DNA from: Pseudomonas sp. DTU12.3
Lineage (GTDB): Bacteria > Pseudomonadota > Gammaproteobacteria > Pseudomonadales > Pseudomonadaceae
Length of the DNA stretch: 64,000 nucleotides
Assembly (NCBI RefSeq): GCF_004124275.1
Contig: NZ_CP027218.1
Span: 1,181,501 to 1,245,500, forward strand
Reading direction: 5' to 3'
How positions within the stretch are numbered: position 1 is the stretch's first letter; each line of letters starts with the position of its first letter. This document shows, piece by piece, positions 54,832-62,195 of this stretch. The position numbers were made by a program, and so were the translations under genes. The notes beneath the pieces were generated by a model, which saw only the letters and a program-made list of their open reading frames with translations, was not told the origin of the DNA and ran no database searches.

Positions 54832-55583
54832 GTTTTCAGATTCGTCGTGAGGAAGTCCTCGACGGCGCGCAACTCAGCGCGATGCTCGAAGAAAGCCCGG
54901 CTCGCGCGGCACAGGCGATTCTGCTCGCAGCGGGTGAAGGCGTTGTCGAAGCGCAAGCGTTACTCGGACAGATTCTGCTGGATGGCCAAGGCATCGCGCA
55001 GGATCAGGCGCTGGCGCTGCGCTGGTTTGGCATCGCGGCCGGGCGCGGCCATCTGATGGCGCGCAACATGCTGGGTCGTTGTCATGAACATGGTTGGGGT
55101 TGCGCGGCGGATGCTGTGGTTGCGGCAGCGCATTATCGAATAGCTGCCGAGGCCGGGCTGGATTGGGCGATGTACAACCTGGCGAATCTGTTGGCCACCG
55201 GTCGCGGTGTGTCTGAGGACCAACCTCAGGCCCTCGCCCTGTATCGACGCGCCGCTGAAGTCGGGCACGCCAAATCGATGAATCTGCTCGGACGTTATCT
55301 GGAGGAGGGGCGGGCGTGCCCGATGGATCGGACAGCGGCACACGATTGGTATCGACGTTCGGCTGAGGGCGGGGATTTTCGCGGACAGTTCAGTCATGCA
55401 GCAATCCTGGCCGAAACGGGGCGAATCGAAGAAGCACTGCAATGGCTCGCCAAGGCGCTGGTGATCGGTAATGCGAAGTTCCTGCAGGTCAGCAGCGAGT
55501 CGCTGCTTGCATCTGCGCATCGACAGATACGCACCATGGGCGCTGAGTACCGTCAGCGACTATCAGCCCTCGGCGGCGAATAG
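54828..55583 (+). CDS. Sel1-repeat (TPR-like) protein
   Basis: This 251-residue protein has about four or five Sel1-like repeats. Examples are [57 protein letters not shown] and [18 protein letters not shown], each followed by a helix such as [13 protein letters not shown]. There is no signal peptide. It is translationally coupled to piuC by a four-base overlap, as in P. aeruginosa, so it probably belongs to the same iron-regulated unit; its role there is unknown. Confidence 0.9.
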   Translation: MSFQIRREEVLDGAQLSAMLEESPARAAQAILLAAGEGVVEAQALLGQILLDGQGIAQDQALALRWFGIAAGRGHLMARNMLGRCHEHGWGCAADAVVAAAHYRIAAEAGLDWAMYNLANLLATGRGVSEDQPQALALYRRAAEVGHAKSMNLLGRYLEEGRACPMDRTAAHDWYRRSAEGGDFRGQFSHAAILAETGRIEEALQWLAKALVIGNAKFLQVSSESLLASAHRQIRTMGAEYRQRLSALGGE

Positions 55584-55888
55584 AGCTTGCGTGTATTTTC
55601 AGCCTGAGCGTTCGACTCATCGACCTTCAGATTGGCCAAGGCTTGCAGACTTTCACTCAGTTCGTCGGTATCCAGGGCGGTAATCGCCGAATTTATGCTG
55701 TTGGCCGCCGTTAGATCGAGGTCGTTGACGGCAGCATTCAGACCGATCAATTCCGGTTGCACGTTAAATTCTTTGAACTTGTGTTTGAGTCCTTGGGTTA
55801 AAGCTGTTTGTGCTGTAGGTGTATGAATTGAGTGTGACTTGTTGTTTGTTGTTTGTTGTTTGTTATTCTTTTTTGGGTTTTTTTTGAA
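55553..55888 (-). pseudogene. Open frame without a good start; possible gene remnant or small GTG-started gene
   Basis: The minus strand is open from a TAA at 55889 to a TGA at 55553. The part from a GTG at 55762 encodes 69 residues: MQPELIGLNAAVNDLDLTAA then NSINSAITALDTDELSESLQ and a tail. Sequence just upstream (TQGLKHKFKEFN) continues the same protein-like character, yet no ATG or Shine-Dalgarno exists there, and further upstream it runs into the GTTGTTT repeat. It overlaps the Sel1 gene's end by 31 bases. It could be the C-terminal part of a decayed gene left next to the toxin operon. Confidence 0.3.
55841..55864. repeat. Period-7 tandem repeat (GTTGTTT) in an AT-rich gap
   Basis: There are three perfect copies of GTTGTTT (55841-55861) and a decayed fourth. 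The surrounding gap (55584-56054, 471 bases) is T-rich, much poorer in G+C than the neighbourhood, and contains the possible remnant frame but no promoter I can assign. Confidence 0.85.
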
Positions 55889-56054
55889 TTAAGTGTTTGT
55901 GAGAGTATTTTCTTTTAATATTTTATGGGTTGTGTGGTGTTGTTGTTCGTAATAAGTTGGTTGTGGCGTTGATTGATTCGCATATGGAATGATCAGGTCA
56001 ATGTCGTGAATAAATAATCAATATTGGAACTCGAAGAAGACAAGGAGTCTCTTG

Positions 56055-58271
56055 ATGGTACAAGTGTTAAATAGCAAGGTGGTCGAAGCCGCCACCAAAG
56101 CCCCAATGATTTTTGTGAGTGCCTCTTTGGGTGAGGGTGAGGAGTACAACCGGGAAACCGGCATACAGCTGACGAAAGAACAAATCATCAGCCTCAGGAA
56201 ATATGAAACTCTGGGCTTGTCCCTGCCGATTCAACTGAACGATGTCACTGCCTATTTGAACTATGGTGCCGGTGATGACGGCGGCACAGGGCGTACTGCC
56301 CGCGATTTTCTGCGCACCTTCAGCATGACTTATCAGCATGCGCGCCGCTGGTCGCCCTTGCGCGAGAAAATCATGCTGACGGGAACCGATCTGAAGATAT
56401 TTGCCGGCAGTATTATTCGCACCGGTACTGCCATTGTCGAAGTCTATGAAGAGTTGAAAGTTTCGAAGTATCTTGATGAACATGATATTTCCTCCGTTGA
56501 AGAATATCTGAAACTTCAACGGCAGATTCCGGGACTTCCTGATCTTGAACTGGCACCGGGTGATGTCACGGACATCCGCAGCTATTTGAATGATCTTTTG
56601 AGCAAGATCCGGGTTTGTCACCAGAAAGCTCAACAAGTCCGTGGGGAACTGGACAGCTTCGGCATCGATATGCGTGAAACCGTCCTGCCGGAAATCAAGC
56701 TGCGCCTGGAGTTCGTTTCGAGGAATACCTACGCGGCCGATATCAAAGCGCTGCAGGGGCAAATGGATCAGCGTTCTGCTGGAATCGATGAGTTGAACAA
56801 GCAGTACGAAAAGCTTGTTCAGGAAGCAATCAAGGCTGCGGCAACCTTGAATATCGGCGGCTTGGTGATGGGCATCTATCAAGGCGTCAAGGCAGAACAG
56901 ATACGCCGTGAACGCAATGCATTGAAGCTGCTGCAGCAAGCAGATAACCAGAAGATGGCCAGCAGGAATCAAACGCTGAGCTCTTTAAACAAGGTCCGCG
57001 ACGATCTTCAAAACCTGAGTTATGTCGCGATCGAAGCCGAAGTGGCCACCCAGAATCTCATGCTGGTCTGGAACGCACTCAGTGATTATGTAAGCGGCTC
57101 TATTGCTGAGGTCGCAAAAATCGACGAGGCCGCGTCGTTGCGACGGTTCAAGAATCAGATCATCGATATCGTCGCACCTTGGGAGCAGATCAAATCCAGT
57201 GCCGATCAGTTGCTTGCGGTGTTTGCAGAGGCCGATAAGGAGTACGAAAAAAATAATCTTGGAATTCGGAGTCGAACAGCAATGTATGGTTTATCAATCA
57301 GCGCCGCTCAGCCAGTGTTCAATATGGGCAAGCTGCGCGGGCACAATGCTTCGGTGCAGCAACTGAACACTTCTGTGCAGATGCTTCACGAGCAATTCGA
57401 TTACATGCCGGGCATTGTTGGCTCCATGAATGGTGTGGCGCTGGCAGTGGGCAAGACTACTTTCGAGTTGCGTGACAAAGCTCAGAAAATCAGTATCAAC
57501 ATGGTCAACGCCGAAAGAAAACTGAAATCCTATCAGGCGGAACTTGGCTCCCCCGAAGATGCGGAGGAGGTGCGTGAAGATATGGAGGCGGAACTCAAAG
57601 ACCTCTCCGCTAAAGTCAAATCGCAAACTCAGGATTTCCAAAGTATCCACAAGAGTTTTGGCGCACCCTATGATCGTAACGCCACGGCGGGACATCTGAT
57701 TACCCTGGCCAGTGAACTAGCGGACACTGAGGAACTCAAGAGCGTCTCCGAGGATAAACTGGCAAAACTCGTTACCGAAATGAAGTCTGTCTCGGAAGCG
57801 ATCGATCTGATCACCAAAGCCGGCATCGAAAAAATCGGTGCGGAAGCCCGATTGTCGCTCGATAGTCTCAAGGCGCTCGGTCTGGCTCCGCCGCAGGTCC
57901 AAATCGCCCTGTTGGCTATCGATACCTTGAAGAAGTTGATTGCCGGTATTGGGGAGACCATCTCCTTTCTGAACATGCTGGCCGCCCATCGCAGGCTCAA
58001 CGAAAGAGCGCTTGAACTGCGCGCGCAATTGCAAAAACACGACAGCGATATGGCCCGCATTGCCGGGCGCATTGAGCTGGTCAATACACTGGACGAACTC
58101 GACGATGAGCGATCGAAGTACGCCTCTGAATTCGCCAATCTGGTTGATGACTTCGAACTGCTCTCGCTCGATTTCAGTCAGGACACTGCATTGCCGGTGG
58201 AAGATCGTGCGGACAAGGCCATTGCAAAAATCGCCGAGGCCGTTGCCTTTCTGAAGACCATTTCTCAATAA
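56055..58271 (+). CDS. Alpha-xenorhabdolysin-type toxin, XaxA-like and XaxB-like halves in one frame
   Basis: This single frame has 738 residues. ATG 56055 has AAGGAG at 56042-56047, so it is preferred to TTG 56052. Residues 1 to about 400 look like the A subunit of alpha-xenorhabdolysin (XaxA/YaxA family): QLTKEQIISLRKYETLGLSL, then long coiled-coil helices with a hydrophobic hairpin near 258-280 (LNIGGLVMGIYQG). Residues from about 410 are a second helical protein of B-subunit length (about 329), with a hydrophobic stretch near 610-650. In known systems A and B are separate soluble proteins of about 400 and 345 residues that assemble into a pore (ClyA-superfamily alpha-PFT). Here the join falls at seven A residues (57247-57253): one more A, or a -1 slip, gives a stop immediately. 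Family assignment is by recollection of motifs; the B-half is less certain than the A-half. Confidence 0.82.
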   Translation: MVQVLNSKVVEAATKAPMIFVSASLGEGEEYNRETGIQLTKEQIISLRKYETLGLSLPIQLNDVTAYLNYGAGDDGGTGRTARDFLRTFSMTYQHARRWSPLREKIMLTGTDLKIFAGSIIRTGTAIVEVYEELKVSKYLDEHDISSVEEYLKLQRQIPGLPDLELAPGDVTDIRSYLNDLLSKIRVCHQKAQQVRGELDSFGIDMRETVLPEIKLRLEFVSRNTYAADIKALQGQMDQRSAGIDELNKQYEKLVQEAIKAAATLNIGGLVMGIYQGVKAEQIRRERNALKLLQQADNQKMASRNQTLSSLNKVRDDLQNLSYVAIEAEVATQNLMLVWNALSDYVSGSIAEVAKIDEAASLRRFKNQIIDIVAPWEQIKSSADQLLAVFAEADKEYEKNNLGIRSRTAMYGLSISAAQPVFNMGKLRGHNASVQQLNTSVQMLHEQFDYMPGIVGSMNGVALAVGKTTFELRDKAQKISINMVNAERKLKSYQAELGSPEDAEEVREDMEAELKDLSAKVKSQTQDFQSIHKSFGAPYDRNATAGHLITLASELADTEELKSVSEDKLAKLVTEMKSVSEAIDLITKAGIEKIGAEARLSLDSLKALGLAPPQVQIALLAIDTLKKLIAGIGETISFLNMLAAHRRLNERALELRAQLQKHDSDMARIAGRIELVNTLDELDDERSKYASEFANLVDDFELLSLDFSQDTALPVEDRADKAIAKIAEAVAFLKTISQ
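57247..57256 (+). other. Homopolymer A7-TAA slippage site at the toxin subunit junction
   Basis: The frame reads GAA AAA AAT AAT here. Insertion of one A, or a -1 ribosomal slip on A-AAA-AAT, changes it to GAA AAA AAA TAA and ends the A-like protein at 400 residues. Confidence 0.6.
57268..57284 (+). promoter_or_regulatory. Internal Shine-Dalgarno and ATG for the XaxB-like half
   Basis: GGAG (57268-57271) is followed after 10 bases by ATG (57282-57284), which would begin a 329-residue protein MYGLSISAAQPVFNMGKL. The ATG is 25 bases after the TAA that would be used after slippage, a spacing typical of adjacent genes in an operon. Confidence 0.5.
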
Positions 58272-58281
58272 CCAGGAGATG

Positions 58282-58311
58282 AGGAGGTGGGCGTTCAGAC
58301 TTCCACCTCCT
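58282..58311 (+). promoter_or_regulatory. Intergenic hairpin between the toxin gene and the 289-residue gene
   Basis: AGGAGGTGG (58282-58290), 12-base loop, CCACCTCCT (58303-58311): a perfect 9-bp stem, 18 bases before the next ATG, without T-run. The left arm is itself a strong anti-16S sequence that would be sequestered. It could tune downstream expression or mRNA stability. Confidence 0.5.
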
Positions 58312-58329
58312 GCATAGGGAATAGGTTCA

Positions 58330-59199
58330 ATGAACTATGAGTTTTCTACGCAGCAACGACGCGTGTTCGACCGCTATAGCCGCTGGCTCGGCATGTTGGT
58401 AGCGACGTTTGACAAGTCCCCACAGGTATTTGAAGCACGCAGGCAAAGCGGCCACCAACGAGCTGCCTTGTCTTGGGATACGCGCCTGAACCGCGTGCCC
58501 TTTTATGAGGAAACCCTGCAAGGGCACTGGAAGCGTGTTGGAAATATAAGAACTCTGGTCAGTCGTTACGTCGATGATCTGACGACATTTCGACGCGAAT
58601 CTTTGGAAATAACGCAGAGGAGCTCCAGAAGCGAGCCTCTCGCTCAAGTCGACTGCAGAATTTACAGCCTCTATCGCTCGACGAACTGGGGTGGAAATCC
58701 GCCCAACAGCGTGAGATCTCTGGTCCAAGAGTTGGGGCGCCGCTTCTGGAGTCTGAGCGGAGAGACAACGCCGACGCATGGCATGATCGACACGATGGGT
58801 GAGGCCATATTCGGATTGAATGCGGCATTTTTACGAATCATGGATTCGCCGTCGTGTGCGTGTCATTCGCAACCGACTGTCGCGCAAGAGCTATTCAAGA
58901 ATGCTGTCACGATGCCTGCCTGGGACATTGCTTACTCTTCTGCAGAGCCTTCAATCAGGGCGAGGGAGTATCAAGCCGATGTGGCGCGGCTGTTCAACGA
59001 TTTTGTACTGTTGAATACTCAAATGGGCGTGTTCGTCAAGGAGATCACCCTGCGCGCGACAGGCTTGGGCAATGAACTCTCGCAAACTGAAAACATGACC
59101 ACCATGGGCATGCTGAACTTCAAGAACGAATCAGCTCTGGCAGGGGCGCAAGAGCTTTTGCAGATGTTGAATCACTTCGAAAACTGGCTCAAAAAATAA
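58330..59199 (+). CDS. Unrecognised protein in the xenorhabdolysin-type operon
   Basis: This 289-residue protein (MNYEFSTQQRRVFDRYSRWL... to ...QMLNHFENWLKK) has no signal peptide and no clear membrane helix. It is helical in character, rich in Arg, and with a CxC pair (SPSCACHSQ) near residue 178. It begins 58 bases after the toxin frame, on the same strand, and ends at a strong terminator. I do not recognise a family. By position it may be an accessory, protective or chaperone-like partner of the toxin, or a third component; none of this is shown by the sequence. The Shine-Dalgarno (AGG) is weak. Confidence 0.75.
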   Translation: MNYEFSTQQRRVFDRYSRWLGMLVATFDKSPQVFEARRQSGHQRAALSWDTRLNRVPFYEETLQGHWKRVGNIRTLVSRYVDDLTTFRRESLEITQRSSRSEPLAQVDCRIYSLYRSTNWGGNPPNSVRSLVQELGRRFWSLSGETTPTHGMIDTMGEAIFGLNAAFLRIMDSPSCACHSQPTVAQELFKNAVTMPAWDIAYSSAEPSIRAREYQADVARLFNDFVLLNTQMGVFVKEITLRATGLGNELSQTENMTTMGMLNFKNESALAGAQELLQMLNHFENWLKK

Positions 59200-59227
59200 A
59201 AAAGGCCCAATCATGGGCCTTTTTTTT
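59198..59227. terminator. Bidirectional terminator between the toxin operon and speC
   Basis: Six A, GGCCCA (59204-59209), loop ATCA, TGGGCC (59214-59219), eight T. It is symmetric, so it serves both convergent transcripts. Confidence 0.93.
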
Positions 59228-59240
59228 CAAGCGATACCGA

Positions 59241-60404
59241 TCACACGTAATACGACTTCAGCGGCGGGAAGCCATTGAATTCGACCGCGCTGTAACTGGT
59301 GGTGTAGGCCCCGGTCGACAACCAGTACAACCGATCACCGATCGCCAGGTTCAGCGGCAAACCGTACTTGTAGTTTTCGTACATGATGTCGGCGCTGTCG
59401 CATGTAGGGCCGGCGATCACCACTTCTTCCATCTCGCCTTTCTTTTCGGTCCAGATCGGGAACTTGATGGCTTCGTCCATGGTTTCGATCAGGCCGGAGA
59501 ACTTGCCCACATCGGTGTACACCCAACGCTCGACGGCGGTGCGCGACTTGCGTGCGACCAATACCACTTCGCTGACCAGAATACCGGCGTTGGCGATCAG
59601 CGAGCGGCCCGGTTCCAGAATGATTTCCGGCAGGTCATCACCGAAGTCTTCTTTGAGGAAACGGATGATTTCTTCGGCGTAGGTTTCCAGGCTGTTGGTG
59701 CGGGTGATGTAGTTGGCCGGGAAGCCACCGCCCATGTTGATCAGCTTCAGATGAATGCCGTCTTCTTCTTTCAGTCGTTCGAAGATCACTTTGACCTTGG
59801 CGATCGCCGCGTCCCAGACGCTGATGTCACGCTGTTGCGAGCCAACGTGGAAGGAGATGCCGTAAGGCACCAGACCCAGATCGCGAGCGAGAATCAGCAG
59901 GTCCATGGCCATGTCGGTCTGGCAGCCGAATTTGCGCGACAGTGGCCAGTCAGCCGTGGTCGAGCCTTCGGTGAGGATGCGCACATAAACTTTCGAACCC
60001 GGTGCAGCCTTGGCGATGTTGCGCAGGTCGGCTTCGGAGTCGGTGGAGAACAGACGCACGCCCTTCTCATAGAAGTAGCGGATGTCCTTGGATTTCTTGA
60101 TGGTGTTGCCGTAGCTGATACGGTCGGCGCTAACGCCGCGATCCATCACCTTGTCCAGCTCGTAGATCGACGCGATGTCGAAGCTCGAGCCTTTGTCTTT
60201 GAGCAGGTCGATGATCTCGACGGCCGGGTTGGCCTTGACCGCGTAGTAGACCTTGGCGAATTCGAAACCGGCGCGCAGGTCATCGTAAGCCTGGCTGATC
60301 ATCGCGGTGTCGATCACCACGAACGGGGTTTCCTGTTTGTCGGCGAACGCCTTCATTTTGTCAAAAGTGGCGCGCGCGAAATAGTCTTCGACATTGATCG
60401 ACAT
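59241..60404 (-). CDS. speC: Ornithine decarboxylase (biosynthetic, fold-III type)
   Basis: SpeC, 387 residues, is a PLP-dependent decarboxylase making putrescine from ornithine. It has the alanine-racemase-like fold of eukaryotic-type ODC, not that of E. coli SpeC. The PLP lysine is in YYAVKANP (about residue 50). Other blocks are HVGSQQ, the glycine loop MGGGFPANY, EPGRSLIANAG and the active cysteine in GPTCDSADIMYEN. The start MSINVEDYFARATFD at 60404 follows AGGAG; an in-frame ATG seven codons upstream is not conserved. The family's length and sequence match P. aeruginosa SpeC. Confidence 0.96.
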   Translation of the reverse strand: MSINVEDYFARATFDKMKAFADKQETPFVVIDTAMISQAYDDLRAGFEFAKVYYAVKANPAVEIIDLLKDKGSSFDIASIYELDKVMDRGVSADRISYGNTIKKSKDIRYFYEKGVRLFSTDSEADLRNIAKAAPGSKVYVRILTEGSTTADWPLSRKFGCQTDMAMDLLILARDLGLVPYGISFHVGSQQRDISVWDAAIAKVKVIFERLKEEDGIHLKLINMGGGFPANYITRTNSLETYAEEIIRFLKEDFGDDLPEIILEPGRSLIANAGILVSEVVLVARKSRTAVERWVYTDVGKFSGLIETMDEAIKFPIWTEKKGEMEEVVIAGPTCDSADIMYENYKYGLPLNLAIGDRLYWLSTGAYTTSYSAVEFNGFPPLKSYYV

Positions 60405-60509
60405 GCTGGGAACTCCTACTGGCAAACTAAGTTAATCAATGGGTGCAAATGAACGCCCTCCGTATCCCCACTTTGGTTCGCCTACTTCCCAAGGCATGTC
60501 GCCGAAAGC

Positions 60510-60540
60510 AAAAAGGCCATGGGGCGTAGCCCTTGGCCTT
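60510..60540 (-). terminator. Terminator-like hairpin in the speC leader
   Basis: On the minus strand AAGGCCAAGGGC, short loop, GCCCCATGGCCTT is followed by TTTTTG. It lies about 106 bases upstream of the speC ATG and in its direction, so it could be an attenuator, or the end of an unseen upstream transcript. The rest of the gap (60541-60933) shows no convincing gene. Confidence 0.55.
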
Positions 60541-60933
60541 GCTGTCTCGTCGTCAGTACTTGAGCCGGATGGATCGTTTCCAGCATGGACGTTCGGCGCG
60601 AACTTTAGGGCGTGAGGGGCCTGAGATCAACTAAAAATGTCGCGTTTTTGCACGCTTCTGACGTGCGTCGCGTTCAGCACTCTTTGTAGCCGACCGAGAT
60701 GACGGGCAGATGTTCCCCGAGAATTTTCCAGTGTTAAAAATACCTGCACGTTCGCGGATTATGTCGGCTAAGTCGTGGGTAAGTGTGATGGCGGCAACAT
60801 CGGCGACGTTGGCGGCGAGGGGAGGGTGTGAGGGGGGTTTTGGCTGTTTCGCAGGTCGTTTTAGACAGGCTGTGCGGTTATGCGGTGTTGAGATTAATTT
60901 CCGCCTGATGAGTGAATAAAAAATCACCCGGAT

Positions 60934-61027
60934 CCTGTGGGAGCGAGCTTGCTCGCGAAGACTTTTTCACAGTCGACATCAACATCGACTGATATTCCGC
61001 TTTCGCGAGCAGGCTCGCTCCCACAGG
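60934..61027. repeat. REPIN between speC and the ABC transporter genes
   Basis: CCTGTGGGAGCGAGCTTGCT.. (60934-60959) is inverted at 61002-61027, with one base different between arms. It is the same type as the element at 46945. It starts seven bases after the transporter ATPase gene's stop. Confidence 0.9.
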
Positions 61028-61037
61028 TTTGGAGTTT

Positions 61038-62195
61038 TTAGGCGACCACGGCTTCAGCCGGAGAAACGATACTGGTCTTCATCCCACGCGAACGACCCGA
61101 GCTCAGATAAGCCGCAATCGACTCCTGCGTGACCTCACCGAGGAACACCCGTTCGGCATCCATCACCGGCAACCACGACCGATTGAACTCGTACATCCGC
61201 GACAGCAGGATGCGCAAATGCTCGTCGTATGCCGCCGTGGCGTTGAACTCACGCAGGAATTGCGCGCAAGTGCCGGTCTGACGGTGCAGATCACGGCGAC
61301 GCACATACCCCAGCGCCTTGTTATCGGCACAGGTGACGACGACATAACGACGGTCATGCTCGTCCATCAATTCCAGCGCATCGGCCACTGGGGTTTCCGG
61401 GCTGACTGACGGCGCGTTGTCCGCCGCATCTTCTGCCTTCACCAACAGCAGCCGCTTGAGCGTGCTGTCCTGACCGACGAAGTTGCTGACAAAGTCGTCC
61501 GCCGGGTGCGCCAGCAGCGTGTCCGGATGATCGATCTGCAACAGTTTGCCGGCGCGGAAGATCGCGATCTTGTCGCCGAGTTTGATCGCTTCGTCGATGT
61601 CGTGGCTGACCATGATCACGGTCTTGTTCAGCGCGCGTTGCATCTCGAAGAATTCGTTCTGGATCATCTCGCGGTTGATCGGGTCGACCGCACCGAACGG
61701 TTCGTCCATCAACAGCAGCGGAGCGTCCGCCGCCAGTGCACGGATCACGCCGATGCGCTGTTGCTGGCCACCGGACAGTTCGCGGGGATAACGATGCAGA
61801 TACTGCTTGGGCTCAAGCTTGATCATGCTCATCAACTCGCGGGCGCGGTCGTGGCATTTCTGTTTGTCCCAGCCGAGCAGTTTCGGCACGACAACGATGT
61901 TTTCTTCGATGGTCATGTTCGGGAACAGACCGATCTGCTGGATCACGTAACCGATGTTGCGACGCAGGGTCACTTCGTCGAGATCGGTGGTGTCTTCGCC
62001 GTTGATGAGGATCTTGCCCGAGGTCGGTTTGATCAGGCGGTTGATCATCTTCAGCGTGGTGCTTTTGCCGCAGCCTGATGGCCCGAGGAACACACAGATT
62101 TCGCCTTCATTGACGGTCAGGCTTACCGAGTCCACGGCTTTGACGTCTTTGCCGTTGCTTTGGAAAGTTTTGCTGAGGTTTTGAAGTTCGATCAT
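61038..62195 (-). CDS. Osmoprotectant (glycine betaine/choline-type) ABC transporter ATPase with CBS domains
   Basis: This 385-residue ATPase starts at ATG 62195 (MIELQNLSKTFQSNGKDVKAV). The nucleotide domain has Walker A GPSGCGKST, the Q-loop, signature LSGGQQQRIG and Walker B LLLMDEPFGAVD. From about residue 245 there are two CBS-type segments (VSPETPVADALELMDEHDRRYVVV and WLPVMDAERVFLGEVT), as in OpuCA/ProV-type proteins that sense ionic strength. Its start overlaps the permease stop by four bases. It is the last gene of the transporter operon as transcribed. Confidence 0.93.
   Translation of the reverse strand: MIELQNLSKTFQSNGKDVKAVDSVSLTVNEGEICVFLGPSGCGKSTTLKMINRLIKPTSGKILINGEDTTDLDEVTLRRNIGYVIQQIGLFPNMTIEENIVVVPKLLGWDKQKCHDRARELMSMIKLEPKQYLHRYPRELSGGQQQRIGVIRALAADAPLLLMDEPFGAVDPINREMIQNEFFEMQRALNKTVIMVSHDIDEAIKLGDKIAIFRAGKLLQIDHPDTLLAHPADDFVSNFVGQDSTLKRLLLVKAEDAADNAPSVSPETPVADALELMDEHDRRYVVVTCADNKALGYVRRRDLHRQTGTCAQFLREFNATAAYDEHLRILLSRMYEFNRSWLPVMDAERVFLGEVTQESIAAYLSSGRSRGMKTSIVSPAEAVVA

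Noticed and set aside
60631..60927. 98-codon minus-strand frame upstream of speC
   Set aside because: It is low in family character, has no good Shine-Dalgarno, and competes with an equally poor plus-strand frame (60710-60919). I treat the gap as non-coding.
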